64,000 nucleotides of DNA from Lachnospiraceae bacterium (GTDB taxonomy: Bacteria > Bacillota > Clostridia > Lachnospirales > Lachnospiraceae): assembly GCA_015056915.1 (NCBI GenBank), contig SVFK01000005.1, positions 62,001 through 126,000 on the forward strand. Reading direction: 5' to 3'. Position 1 is the first letter of the stretch; every line of letters starts with the position of its first letter. Of this stretch, positions 10,644-19,260 are shown in pieces. The position numbers and the translations under genes were made by a program. The notes under the pieces are model-generated. The model did no database searches and was not told where the DNA came from. It saw only the letters and a program-made list of their open reading frames with translations.

Positions 10644-10667
10644 AAGCCTCCTTAGTGGGGCTTTTTC
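10644..10667 (+). terminator. Weak intra-operon terminator-like hairpin after rbfA
   Basis: AAGCCTCC pairs imperfectly (one bulge) with GGGGCTT around TTAGT and runs into TTTTTC. It sits between rbfA and nrnA and may reduce read-through into the distal operon. Confidence 0.5.
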
Positions 10668-10691
10668 GTGCAAAGAGAGGAGAAACTGAAA

Positions 10692-11651
10692 ATGAATATA
10701 CTTGCGGAATGTAAAGGCGCAAAACGTATCGGAATCAGCGGGCATGTTCGCCCGGACGGAGACTGTGTAGGCTCCTGTCTGGCATTGTACCTGTATTTAA
10801 CTAAAAGCCTGCCTGATGCGGATATAAAGGTGTTTTTGGAAAAACCGGCAGATATTTTCAGTGAAATAGCAGGCTTTGACAGAATAAACAGTACCTTTGG
10901 CGAGCAGGAGACCTTTGATGTATTTTTCGCATTGGATTGTTCCGGTGACCGCTTGGGAGAAGCCGAAGCATATTTTCTTGCGGCAACCAAGAAAATTAAT
11001 ATTGATCATCATATCAGTAACAGCGGCTGTGGTGATTTGAATGTAGTGCGCCCTGATTTGGGAGCTGCCTGCGAGGTTCTTTATGATTTGATGGATAAAG
11101 AGATATTGGATAAGGATATCGCTATGGCACTTTATATCGGTATGATTCATGATACCGGAGTGTTTCAGTATTCCAATACTACACCGGATACCCTGAAGAG
11201 GGCGGCACACCTTATTTCTTTTGGTTTTGACTTTCCCAGATTGATTGAGGAGACCTTTTATCAAAAGACTTATTTACAGACACAGATTATGGGGCGTGCC
11301 TTGATGGAGAGTATTCGTTTCCTGAATGGCAGATGCATTGTGAGTGTGATAGACAGAAAGACTATGGACTTTTACAATGTGACACCAAAGGATTTGGATG
11401 GGATTGTCAATCAGCTGCGCAATATAAAAGGGGTAAACTGCGCTATTTTTATGTATGAGACAGGAGTTTTAGAATATAAAGTAAGTATGCGTTCTGACAG
11501 CTGTGTTGATGTTGCACAGGTGGCTGCTTATTTTGGTGGTGGCGGACATATGCGTGCTGCAGGCTGTACCATGAAGGGAACCTTCCATGATTGCGTAAAT
11601 AATCTGTCGCTACATATTGAGAAGCAGCTACTGGAGAATGCGTTAAGGTGA
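10692..11651 (+). CDS. nrnA: DHH-family bifunctional oligoribonuclease/PAP phosphatase NrnA
   Basis: A 319-residue phosphoesterase predicted to degrade very short RNA oligonucleotides and remove the 3' phosphate of pAp. The DHH domain shows GHVRPDGDCVGS, FFALDCSGDRLG and IDHHISN (about residue 104), and the DHHA1 domain ends with the substrate-binding GGGGHMRAAGC. The ATG at 10692 begins the family sequence, with GAGAGGAG upstream; a GTG at 10668 is less likely. The link between rbfA and truB is common in Firmicutes. Confidence 0.95.
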   Translation: MNILAECKGAKRIGISGHVRPDGDCVGSCLALYLYLTKSLPDADIKVFLEKPADIFSEIAGFDRINSTFGEQETFDVFFALDCSGDRLGEAEAYFLAATKKINIDHHISNSGCGDLNVVRPDLGAACEVLYDLMDKEILDKDIAMALYIGMIHDTGVFQYSNTTPDTLKRAAHLISFGFDFPRLIEETFYQKTYLQTQIMGRALMESIRFLNGRCIVSVIDRKTMDFYNVTPKDLDGIVNQLRNIKGVNCAIFMYETGVLEYKVSMRSDSCVDVAQVAAYFGGGGHMRAAGCTMKGTFHDCVNNLSLHIEKQLLENALR

Positions 11652-11708
11652 TATGACCGGAACAGCCAGACCGCTCTGTGAGGGTGGGCTGATCAGGAGG
11701 AGAATAGA

Positions 11709-12611
11709 ATGTTAAACGGCATTATCAATATCTATAAAGAGGCAGGATTTACCTCCCATGACGTAGTGGCCAAGATGCGAGGAATCTGTGGACAAAAAAA
11801 GATTGGGCATACAGGAACGCTGGATCCGCAGGCTACCGGTGTACTGCCGGTGTGTCTGGGCAGTGCCACAAAACTTTGTGATATGCTTACGGACAAGGAT
11901 AAGGAATATGTGGCAGAGCTACTGCTGGGACAGGTAACAGATACACAGGATACCACAGGACAGGTGTTGGAGGAGCAGGCGGTTACATGCTCTGAGGAAG
12001 AGATACGCCGTGTGATTGCCGGATTTGTGGGAGATTACGCACAGGTTCCACCGATGTATTCAGCGCTTAAGGTCAATGGGAAAAAGCTTTATGAGCTGGC
12101 GAGAGCAGGTAAGGAAGTAGAACGGGCAGCAAGAAATGTTTATATTTCCGAGATTGAGATTCTGAAGCTGGAGCTTCCGGTGGTAACAATGCGTGTGGTA
12201 TGCTCAAAGGGAACCTATATCCGCACCTTATGTGCTGATATCGGAGATAAATTAGGCTGTGGCGGTACCATGCAGAAGCTGGAGCGCACGCGGGTTGGAG
12301 ATTTTCGAGCAGATAAGGCTGTGACCTTGAAGCAACTGGAGCAAATGCGGGATGCAGGGCAGTTGGAGAAGGTGATACTCTCCGCTGATAGTGTGTTTGC
12401 TCACTGTCCGGCTCTTCATGTGCAGGAAAAATGGAGAAGATTATTAGAAAACGGCAATGCCTTTTATCCGAACCAGACCGTGGAAGGGCACACATATTCG
12501 CCGGATGCATGGGTACGTATTTATTGCCGGAATAATCACTTTGTCGGTATCTATACTTATGATGCACAGCGCAAGTGGTACAAGCCGGTAAAATTGTTTT
12601 TTGATTCTTAA
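11709..12611 (+). CDS. truB: tRNA pseudouridine-55 synthase TruB
   Basis: A 300-residue enzyme that isomerises U55 in the T-loop of tRNAs. The catalytic Asp39 is in GHTGTLDPQATG; KEYVAELLLGQVTDTQDTTG and GTYIRTLCADIG are further family motifs. The C-terminal part (about 240-300) resembles a small PUA-like domain. AGGAGG at 11696-11701 sets the start. The stop overlaps an ATG, close to the ribF start. Confidence 0.97.
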   Translation: MLNGIINIYKEAGFTSHDVVAKMRGICGQKKIGHTGTLDPQATGVLPVCLGSATKLCDMLTDKDKEYVAELLLGQVTDTQDTTGQVLEEQAVTCSEEEIRRVIAGFVGDYAQVPPMYSALKVNGKKLYELARAGKEVERAARNVYISEIEILKLELPVVTMRVVCSKGTYIRTLCADIGDKLGCGGTMQKLERTRVGDFRADKAVTLKQLEQMRDAGQLEKVILSADSVFAHCPALHVQEKWRRLLENGNAFYPNQTVEGHTYSPDAWVRIYCRNNHFVGIYTYDAQRKWYKPVKLFFDS

Positions 12612-12631
12612 TGAGGCAAAGAGGAAAGCAA

Positions 12632-13558
12632 ATGAAAATCATTGCGAATACAACAGATTTTTATCTGGATACAGATACAGCAGTTGCCATTGGTAAATTT
12701 GACGGTGTACATATAGGACACAGGCGGCTTTTGGAGGAAATCCTTTTGCAGAAGTCACAGGGGCTTGCGGTCTGTGTGTTTACCTTTGACCCTGCGCCGG
12801 CAGTGCTTTTTGGCCTGTCAGATGGCAAGGAGCTTACTACCAAAGAGGAAAAGAGGCATCTGTTTGAGCAGATGGGAGTGGATATTTTAATCGAATTTCC
12901 ACTGACACCGGAAACGGCAGGGATTTCACCGGAGCAGTTTGTTTCAGAGGTTTTGGTGAAGCGTATGAGGACTCGTTTTATAGCGGCAGGAGAGGATTTA
13001 TCCTTTGGATGTCGTGGTGCGGGCAATGCGCAAATGTTGAAACAACTGGGAAGTGAATTGGGATTTGATGTAAAAATTATCAACAAGATTACGGTTCAGA
13101 ATAGGGAAGTCAGCTCGACCTATGTCCGCGATGTTGTGGAAAGAGGAGAACTTGTCATTGCAGAAGCCATGCTGGGAATCCCCTATATGATTATGGGAAA
13201 GGTATCCCATGGTAAACGTATCGGTAGAACAATCGGCTTTCCTACCGTAAATCTAATCCCTGACAGTAATAAGCTATTGCCCCCTAATGGTGTATATTAC
13301 TCACAGGTTTGCTGGCAGGGCAAGCAGTACAGAGCTATCAGCAATGTAGGCTACAAGCCCACAGTGACAGAGGAAAAGACTGTGGGTGTGGAATCCTTTC
13401 TATATGATTTCGAGGATGAGATATATGATGAGAATATCGTAGTCAGTCTGTTGGAATTCAGACGTCCCGAACAGCAATTTTCGAGTTTGGAGGCCTTGCA
13501 GGAGCAGCTGAAAGAGGATATTGCGGCAGGTAAAATATTTGTAAAAAAAGGATTGTAA
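12632..13558 (+). CDS. ribF: Bifunctional riboflavin kinase/FAD synthetase
   Basis: A 308-residue enzyme making FMN and then FAD from riboflavin. The N-terminal adenylyltransferase domain has GKFDGVHIGHRRLL (HxGH type) and the S-S-T-Y-V-R motif; the C-terminal kinase domain (from about 185) has GRTIGFPTVNL. The ATG at 12632 has AGAGGAAA upstream and matches the usual start; an ATG at 12611 overlapping the truB stop is possible. It is the last gene of the infB operon. Confidence 0.96.
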   Translation: MKIIANTTDFYLDTDTAVAIGKFDGVHIGHRRLLEEILLQKSQGLAVCVFTFDPAPAVLFGLSDGKELTTKEEKRHLFEQMGVDILIEFPLTPETAGISPEQFVSEVLVKRMRTRFIAAGEDLSFGCRGAGNAQMLKQLGSELGFDVKIINKITVQNREVSSTYVRDVVERGELVIAEAMLGIPYMIMGKVSHGKRIGRTIGFPTVNLIPDSNKLLPPNGVYYSQVCWQGKQYRAISNVGYKPTVTEEKTVGVESFLYDFEDEIYDENIVVSLLEFRRPEQQFSSLEALQEQLKEDIAAGKIFVKKGL

Positions 13559-13581
13559 GTTTTTGTCTTTTCCCGTAAAAT
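13553..13581 (+). promoter_or_regulatory. Probable promoter for the Na/Pi cotransporter gene
   Basis: TTGTAA (13553-13558, overlapping the ribF stop) and TAAAAT (13576-13581) are 17 bases apart. An imperfect inverted repeat, GTAGTAGT with ACTAACTAC, follows at the expected transcript start. Confidence 0.5.
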
Positions 13582-13622
13582 GGTAGTAGTGCGCAATACT
13601 AACTACATGAAGGGATAAGAAT

Positions 13623-15272
13623 ATGAGTATAGCTGTTTTGTTATCAATGGCCGGCGGTTTAGGACTTTTTCTGTTTGGTATGGAGCTTATGAGTGATTCC
13701 ATTGAAAAAGTAGCCGGTGCCAAATTACGTCGAATTCTGGAAATATTCACGAACAACCGCTTTATGGGCATGATTGTCGGTGTTATTTTTACCGGTATTG
13801 TACAATCCTCCTCTGCCTGTACGGTTATGGTTGTCAGTTTTGTTAACTCCGGTCTGATGAATTTGTATCAGGCGGCAGGAGTGATTCTGGGTGCCAACAT
13901 CGGTACCACCGTTACCTCACAGTTGATTTCCTTTAATCTGTCGGAATATGCTCCGGCATTTCTTCTGATTGGCGTAGTGGTCATGATGTTCTGCAAGAAG
14001 GAAAATATAAAGAAAATAGCAGAGGTGGTAGTTGGCTTCGGTATTTTGTTTGTGGGCTTAAGTCTGATGTCTGATGCTATGGGTGCCTTGAAGGATGATC
14101 CACAGGTGGCGGGTTTGTTGATGTCCATGGAGAATCCTTTCCTCGCAACATTGGTAGGCTTTCTGTTGACAGCAATCATCCAGAGCTCCTCTGTTACGGT
14201 AAGTATTGTTTTGCTTTTGGCAAGTCAGGATTTGTTGGCATTACCTATTACCCTGTATATTATTTTGGGCTGTAATATCGGTTCTTGTGTGACTGCATTG
14301 CTGGCATCCATGACCGGCAAGAAGGAGGCAAAGAGAGCTGCATTGATTCACTTTCTGTTTAACGTAATCGGTACAGCGATTATCTATGTAATATTGTTTG
14401 TTGCAGAGGCTCCGGTTCTGAATCTGATTCACTCTATTTCAGCAGATAATGGCAGATTTGTAGCAAATGCACATACTATGATTAAGATATTCCAGGTAAT
14501 CATTCTCTTCCCATTCAGCAAGTATCTGGTAAAGCTGGCATGTTTGTGTGTTCCCGGCGAGGACAAGAAGGTGGGTTACCGCGAGAGCTATCAGTTGAAG
14601 TATATTGGCGAAAAGGCGGTATTCAATCCTGCTACTGCAGTAGTTGATGCTATCAAAGAGTTGGAGCGTATGGCATCCTTAGCAAGCGAGAATCTGAACC
14701 GTGCAATGAACGCGCTGATTACTCTGGATGATGATGATATTCAGGAGGTTTACGAGGTTGAAAAGAATATTAACTTCTTGAACCATTCGATTACGGATTA
14801 TTTGGTTAAGATTAATCAGACCACACTTCCGATAGAAGACTTAAAGAGTCTGGGTGCTCTGTTCCATGTGGTTAATGATATAGAGAGAATTGGTGACCAT
14901 GCGGAAAATGTGGCAGATGCTGCAAGACATCGCAAGGAAGACAATATTTCTATCAGTAAGGAAGCACAGAAGGAACTGGGTGAGATGTTAGAAATGGTCA
15001 ACAAGATTATCCAGTATTCTATAGATATGTTTATCAGAAGCGACGAGGCTCGTCTCCAAGAGATTCTGGTGCTGGAGAATAATGTGGATGCCAAGGAGAA
15101 GGAGTTGCAGCGTGCTCATGTGGAGCGATTGACACGAGGTGACTGTACCCCTGGTGCGGGTATGATTTTCTCCGACGTAATATCCGGTCTTGAGCGAGTT
15201 GCAGATCATGCGACCAATATTGCTTTTGCAATTACAGCAGAAGAAAAGGATGATGAGATGGATTCCGAATAG
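13623..15272 (+). CDS. Na+/phosphate cotransporter family protein with PhoU-like C-terminus
   Basis: A 549-residue membrane protein predicted to import phosphate with sodium. The two inverted halves carry the diagnostic QSSSA and QSSSV motifs (near residues 61 and 184), each followed by a G-x-N-I-G-(T/S) segment. About eight hydrophobic segments occupy residues 1-310. Residues 350-540 are helical and PhoU-like, with ERIGDHAENVADA and ERVADHATNIAFA, which are metal-binding PhoU signatures. This NptA/YjbB-like architecture is common in Clostridia. It stands alone between a probable promoter and a terminator. Confidence 0.94.
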   Translation: MSIAVLLSMAGGLGLFLFGMELMSDSIEKVAGAKLRRILEIFTNNRFMGMIVGVIFTGIVQSSSACTVMVVSFVNSGLMNLYQAAGVILGANIGTTVTSQLISFNLSEYAPAFLLIGVVVMMFCKKENIKKIAEVVVGFGILFVGLSLMSDAMGALKDDPQVAGLLMSMENPFLATLVGFLLTAIIQSSSVTVSIVLLLASQDLLALPITLYIILGCNIGSCVTALLASMTGKKEAKRAALIHFLFNVIGTAIIYVILFVAEAPVLNLIHSISADNGRFVANAHTMIKIFQVIILFPFSKYLVKLACLCVPGEDKKVGYRESYQLKYIGEKAVFNPATAVVDAIKELERMASLASENLNRAMNALITLDDDDIQEVYEVEKNINFLNHSITDYLVKINQTTLPIEDLKSLGALFHVVNDIERIGDHAENVADAARHRKEDNISISKEAQKELGEMLEMVNKIIQYSIDMFIRSDEARLQEILVLENNVDAKEKELQRAHVERLTRGDCTPGAGMIFSDVISGLERVADHATNIAFAITAEEKDDEMDSE

Positions 15273-15312
15273 AGGATTTAATCATAGAATAGTAAGTAAA
15301 ATAATAGCTTGT

Positions 15313-15349
15313 GGGCAGGTACTTATGGAGAGTGCCTGCTTATTTTTTG
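15313..15349 (+). terminator. Intrinsic terminator after the Na/Pi cotransporter gene
   Basis: GCAGGTACT pairs with AGTGCCTGC (one G-T wobble) around a 7-base loop and is followed by TTATTTTTTG. Confidence 0.85.
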
Positions 15350-15398
15350 TGAAAAATTAAGAAATTTACTTAAAAATTAAGGAAAATTTAGGAAATAG

Positions 15399-15428
15399 TT
15401 GACAAATGCAAGGGCAGAATTGTATAAT
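15399..15428 (+). promoter_or_regulatory. Promoter of the NlpC/P60 gene
   Basis: TTGACA (15399-15404) and TATAAT (15423-15428) are both perfect and 18 bases apart. The stretch upstream is A-rich. Confidence 0.85.
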
Positions 15429-15486
15429 CAAAAATGTAGCGTAATAATTTTGTAACAAAATTGTAAAAAGGATTTAAGGTACTTAT

Positions 15487-16527
15487 ATGACATATAGAAA
15501 AAATGCGAAGAAAGTGATGATGATATCGGCAGGTTTGGTACTGTGTCTTGGCATGGAACCCTTGCAGGTAGCGGCAGCAGAGAGTCAACTGGTGCTTCCG
15601 GCAGCAGGTGTGACATCTGTTTTAGAATCTGAATTGTCAATAGAAGAGTATATTCAGCTTGCCGAAGAAGCGCAGGGTGCTCTGTGGGGTTATACCAATA
15701 TTGGTATTGCTAATGTGGAAAGCGGCAATTTGAATGTACGTGCGGTTCCTTCCACAGACGGCAAGCTGGTTGGTAAGATGCGTAATAATGCAGCTTGTGA
15801 GATATTAGATTCTCAGGATGGTTGGGCACATATTCAATCCGGTGAGGTGGAAGGCTATGTCAGCATGGAGTTTCTTTTAACCGGTGTTGATGCCAGAATT
15901 AAAGCCAATGAATTGGTGACAACGGTTGCAGTTGCTAATACAGATAATTTGAATGTGAGAGAACAGGCCAATACGGACAGTGCGGTGTTGACACAGATTC
16001 TGAAGGGAGAAGAGTTGGAATATGTAGAGACGCTGGATGAATGGGTAAAGATTTCTCTTGACGGAACTGAGGCTTATGTGGCAGCAGAGTTTGTATCTGT
16101 TGAGGAAAAACTGGATACTGCTATCACCATGACAGAGCTTCTGTACGGCGAAGGTGTATCAGATGTTCGTGTAGACCTTGTGGAATATGCAAAGCAGTTT
16201 TTGGGCAATCCTTATGTATGGGGTGGCACCAGTCTTACCAAGGGTGCTGACTGTTCAGGATTTGTATTGAGCATTTACAAAAAGTACGGTGTGAGCCTAA
16301 GCCACTCTTCCAGAGCACAGGCGAATGAAGGAACTAAAATCAGTGCTTCCGAATTGAAGCCGGGAGATTTGGTGTTCTATGGTAATTCCAGCGGAACCAT
16401 CAATCATGTGGCAATTTATATCGGCGGCGGACAGGTTATCCATGCGAGCAGCCCCAAATCAGGAATAAAAATCAGCAAGTACAATTATCGTACTCCCGTG
16501 AAGTGTGTAAGAGTACTTTATGACTAA
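15487..16527 (+). CDS. Secreted SH3b-SH3b-NlpC/P60 peptidoglycan endopeptidase
   Basis: A 346-residue exported cell-wall hydrolase predicted to cut peptide stems of peptidoglycan. A signal peptide (basic MTYRKNAKK, hydrophobic core, cleavage near VAAAES) leads to two bacterial SH3 domains, at about 72-135 and 150-205, with S-G-N-L-N-V-R and D-N-L-N-V-R. The NlpC/P60 domain spans about 230-346, with catalytic Cys in GADCSGF, His in INHVAIYIG and a third polar position in VIHASS. AAGGT about 9 bases upstream is a modest ribosome site. It is monocistronic. Confidence 0.95.
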   Translation: MTYRKNAKKVMMISAGLVLCLGMEPLQVAAAESQLVLPAAGVTSVLESELSIEEYIQLAEEAQGALWGYTNIGIANVESGNLNVRAVPSTDGKLVGKMRNNAACEILDSQDGWAHIQSGEVEGYVSMEFLLTGVDARIKANELVTTVAVANTDNLNVREQANTDSAVLTQILKGEELEYVETLDEWVKISLDGTEAYVAAEFVSVEEKLDTAITMTELLYGEGVSDVRVDLVEYAKQFLGNPYVWGGTSLTKGADCSGFVLSIYKKYGVSLSHSSRAQANEGTKISASELKPGDLVFYGNSSGTINHVAIYIGGGQVIHASSPKSGIKISKYNYRTPVKCVRVLYD

Positions 16528-16558
16528 AATTTTGTGAGTTTAGAACTAAAATTTTTTG

Positions 16559-16587
16559 TTTACATTTTGGTAATACTATGCTATACT
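16559..16587 (+). promoter_or_regulatory. Promoter of rpsO
   Basis: TTTACA (16559-16564) and TATACT (16582-16587) are 17 bases apart. It gives an rpsO leader of about 100 bases. Confidence 0.85.
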
Positions 16588-16606
16588 ACCAAAGTATGAT
16601 TTAGCC

Positions 16607-16653
16607 GATGCTCAGGTTCGGGACACTCCGACCCAGTCTTAGTGTCAGGCGTC
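16607..16653 (+). promoter_or_regulatory. rpsO leader RNA, predicted pseudoknot (candidate S15 autoregulatory site)
   Basis: Three helices can be drawn. GATGC (16607-16611) pairs with GCGTC (16649-16653). GGTTCGG (16615-16621) pairs with CCGACC (16628-16633) with one bulged base. The loop GACACT (16622-16627) pairs with AGTGTC (16641-16646), forming an H-type pseudoknot closed by the outer helix. It lies just upstream of the rpsO ribosome site. Ribosomal protein S15 represses its own mRNA through structured leaders in other bacteria, so the role here is inferred. Confidence 0.7.
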
Positions 16654-16692
16654 AACGTGAATTTTCACATAATAATTAAGGAGGAAGCAAAA

Positions 16693-16959
16693 ATGATTTC
16701 TAAGGAAAAGAAAACAGCAATCATGAATGAGTATGCCAGGACTGCTGGCGATACTGGTTCACCTGAGGTTCAGGTAGCAGTGTTAACTGCAAGAATTCAG
16801 GAGTTAACCGAGCATTTGAAGGAGAATCCCAAGGATCATCATTCTCGCCGCGGTATGTTAAAGATGGTAGGTCAGAGACGTGGTCTTCTGGATTATCTGA
16901 AGAAAAAGGATATCAACAGATATCGTGCTTTAATTGAGAAGCTTGGCTTAAGAAAATAA
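16693..16959 (+). CDS. rpsO: 30S ribosomal protein S15
   Basis: An 88-residue primary binder of the central domain of 16S rRNA. Family features are [36 protein letters not shown] and [14 protein letters not shown]. The ATG at 16693 follows AAGGAGGAA; an upstream in-frame start at 16642 lies inside the leader structure and is rejected. Followed by pnp, the usual pairing. Confidence 0.98.
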   Translation: MISKEKKTAIMNEYARTAGDTGSPEVQVAVLTARIQELTEHLKENPKDHHSRRGMLKMVGQRRGLLDYLKKKDINRYRALIEKLGLRK

Positions 16960-16970
16960 TGTCAAAGGTA

Positions 16971-17012
16971 GAAGCGGAGTCAAGCCGGTTTATTTCGGCA
17001 CTCCGCTTTCTT
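16971..17012 (+). terminator. Terminator-like hairpin after rpsO
   Basis: AAGCGGAG pairs with CTCCGCTT, and inside it GCCG pairs with CGGC; TTTCTT follows. The weak U-tract suggests partial read-through into pnp. Confidence 0.7.
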
Positions 17013-17024
17013 AACGTGTAACCT

Positions 17025-17104
17025 GAACAGAGGTAAGCCCCGAGACCGCTGAAAAGAATAAAACAAGGTTTTGTTTTTTTCAGTAGTTTCGGTATCCTCT
17101 GTTC
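17025..17104 (+). promoter_or_regulatory. 80-nt hairpin in the pnp leader
   Basis: A nearly continuous stem folds from GAACAGAGG (17025-17033) with CCTCTGTTC (17096-17104), CCGAGAC (17040-17046) with GTTTCGG (17086-17092), CTGAAAA with TTTTCAG, and apical AAAAC with GTTTT. It ends 43 bases before the pnp start. In E. coli a double-stranded pnp leader is cut by RNase III and lets PNPase control itself; the parallel is an inference. Confidence 0.7.
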
Positions 17105-17147
17105 CAAACAATAGTTATATCGCAAATGCGATGGATAGGAGGAAGAT

Positions 17148-19238
17148 ATGTTCCAAAGTTTTAAAATGGACCTTGCCGGACGTCCTCTGGTTGTAGATAT
17201 CAACCGTGTGGGTAAACAGGCAAATGGTTGTGCATTTATGCACTATGGTGATACTACAGTACTTTGTACTGCAACTGCATCCGAGAAGCCCAGAGAGGGT
17301 ATTGACTTTTTCCCTCTTAGCGTAGAGTACGAAGAGAAGCTGTACGCAGTAGGTAAGATTCCCGGAGGCTTCAACAAGAGAGAGGGTAAGGCAAGTGAGA
17401 ATGCAATTCTTACCAGCCGTGTTATTGACAGACCGATGCGCCCTCTGTTCCCTAAGGATTACAGAAATGATGTTACCCTGAATAACATGGTAATGAGCGT
17501 TGATCCTGCGTGCCGTCCTGAAATCGTGGCAATGATTGGTGCAGCAATCGCTACCTGTATCTCCGATATTCCCTTTGATGGTCCCTGCGCAATGACCCAG
17601 ATGGGTATGATTGACGGCGAATTAGTAGTGAATCCTTCTCAGGAGCAGTGGAAGGTTGGCGATTTGAGTCTGACTGTTGCTTCTACCAGGGAAAAGGTTA
17701 TCATGATTGAAGCAGGTGCTAACGAAGTGCCTGAGGATAAGATGATAGAGGCTATTTACAAGGCTCATGAGATTAATCAGACTATCATTGATTTTATTGA
17801 CAAAATCGTTGCAGAGGTAGGTAAGCCGAAGCATGAGTACACAAGCTGTGCAATTCCTGCAGAGATGTTTGAGGAGATGAAGAAGCTTGTAACTCCCGAA
17901 GAAATGGAAGAAGCAGTATTCACTGATGACAAGCAGACCCGTGAGGAGAATATCCGTGTGATTACCGGAAAGCTGGAGGAAGCTTTTGCAGATAATGAGG
18001 AATGGCTTGCAATCCTTGGCGAAGCTGTATATCAGTATGAGAAGAAAACTGTGCGCAAGATGATTCTGAAGGATCAGAAGCGTCCTGACGGTCGTGCTAT
18101 TGACCAGATTCGTCCTTTGGCTGCAGAAGTAGATTTGATTCCTCGTGTACATGGTTCTGCTATGTTTACTCGTGGACAAACTCAGATTTGTAATGTATGT
18201 ACTCTGGCACCTCTCTCCGAGCAGCAGAAGATTGATGGTCTGGATGAGAATGAAGTAAGCAAGAGATACATGCATCACTATAACTTCCCTTCCTACTCCG
18301 TAGGTGAGACAAAGCCTTCCCGCGGACCCGGAAGACGCGAAATCGGTCACGGTGCATTGGCTGAAAAGGCATTGATTCCTGTACTTCCTACAGAAGAGGA
18401 ATTCCCTTATGCTATCCGTACTGTTTCCGAGACCTTTGAGTCCAATGGTTCTACCTCCATGGCATCTACCTGCGCTTCCTGTATGTCTCTGATGGCTGCA
18501 GGTGTTCCGATTAAGGCAATGGTTGCAGGTATTTCCTGTGGTCTGGTAACAGGCGATACAGATGATGATTTTGTACTGCTTACAGATATTCAGGGCCTTG
18601 AAGATTTCTTCGGAGACATGGACTTCAAGGTAACCGGTACTACCAAGGGTATCACTGCCATCCAGATGGATATTAAGATTCACGGTCTGACCAGACCTAT
18701 CGTTGAAGGTGCGATTGCAAGATGTCGTGAAGCAAGACTCTTCATTATGGACAACTGCATGAAGCCTGCAATCTCTGAGCCCAGAGCTGAGGTTGGTCAG
18801 TACGCACCTAAGATTATTTCTCTCCAGATTGATCCTGAGAGAATCGGTGATGTAGTAGGTCAGCGTGGTAAGACTATTAACGAGATTATCGCCCGTACCG
18901 GTGTTAAGATTGATATTACCGATGACGGTATGGTATCTGTATGCGGTACTGATAAGGAAATGATGGATAAGGCTGTAGATATGATTAAGATTATCACTAC
19001 AGATTTTGAAGAAGGTCAGATTTTCAAGGGCAAGGTTGTAAGTATCAAGGAATTCGGTGCATTTATCGAGTTTGCTCCCGGAAAAGAAGGCATGGTTCAC
19101 ATTTCCAAGATTGCGAAGGAAAGAATCAACCATGTAGAGGATGTTTTGACTCTCGGCGATATGGTTACCGTAGTTTGCCTTGGCAAGGACAAGATGGGCA
19201 GAATCAGCTTCTCCATGAAGGATGTTGCTCAGCAGTAA
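17148..19238 (+). CDS. pnp: Polyribonucleotide nucleotidyltransferase (PNPase)
   Basis: A 696-residue phosphorolytic 3'-to-5' exoribonuclease of RNA decay. Two RNase PH-like domains flank a helical linker; the first has PGGFNKREGKASE, the second the catalytic region GATDTDDDF-like (seen as TGDTDDDFVLLTDIQGLEDFFGD, partly given here) followed by FKVTGT. A KH domain (about 555-615, VVGQRGKTINEII) and an S1 domain (about 620-690, GKVVSIKEFGAFIEF) finish the protein. AGGAGG at 17137-17142 sets the start. A copy of the large palindrome begins 22 bases after the stop, and no ordinary terminator is seen. Confidence 0.98.
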   Translation: MFQSFKMDLAGRPLVVDINRVGKQANGCAFMHYGDTTVLCTATASEKPREGIDFFPLSVEYEEKLYAVGKIPGGFNKREGKASENAILTSRVIDRPMRPLFPKDYRNDVTLNNMVMSVDPACRPEIVAMIGAAIATCISDIPFDGPCAMTQMGMIDGELVVNPSQEQWKVGDLSLTVASTREKVIMIEAGANEVPEDKMIEAIYKAHEINQTIIDFIDKIVAEVGKPKHEYTSCAIPAEMFEEMKKLVTPEEMEEAVFTDDKQTREENIRVITGKLEEAFADNEEWLAILGEAVYQYEKKTVRKMILKDQKRPDGRAIDQIRPLAAEVDLIPRVHGSAMFTRGQTQICNVCTLAPLSEQQKIDGLDENEVSKRYMHHYNFPSYSVGETKPSRGPGRREIGHGALAEKALIPVLPTEEEFPYAIRTVSETFESNGSTSMASTCASCMSLMAAGVPIKAMVAGISCGLVTGDTDDDFVLLTDIQGLEDFFGDMDFKVTGTTKGITAIQMDIKIHGLTRPIVEGAIARCREARLFIMDNCMKPAISEPRAEVGQYAPKIISLQIDPERIGDVVGQRGKTINEIIARTGVKIDITDDGMVSVCGTDKEMMDKAVDMIKIITTDFEEGQIFKGKVVSIKEFGAFIEFAPGKEGMVHISKIAKERINHVEDVLTLGDMVTVVCLGKDKMGRISFSMKDVAQQ

Positions 19239-19260
19239 GCCGTTTTCACCTTATGTTATA

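Noticed and set aside
17622..19133. A 503-codon open frame on the minus strand opposite pnp
   Set aside because: It mirrors the codon pattern of pnp, has no ribosome site, and its translation is rich in Cys, His and Asn without any family motif; pnp itself is certain.
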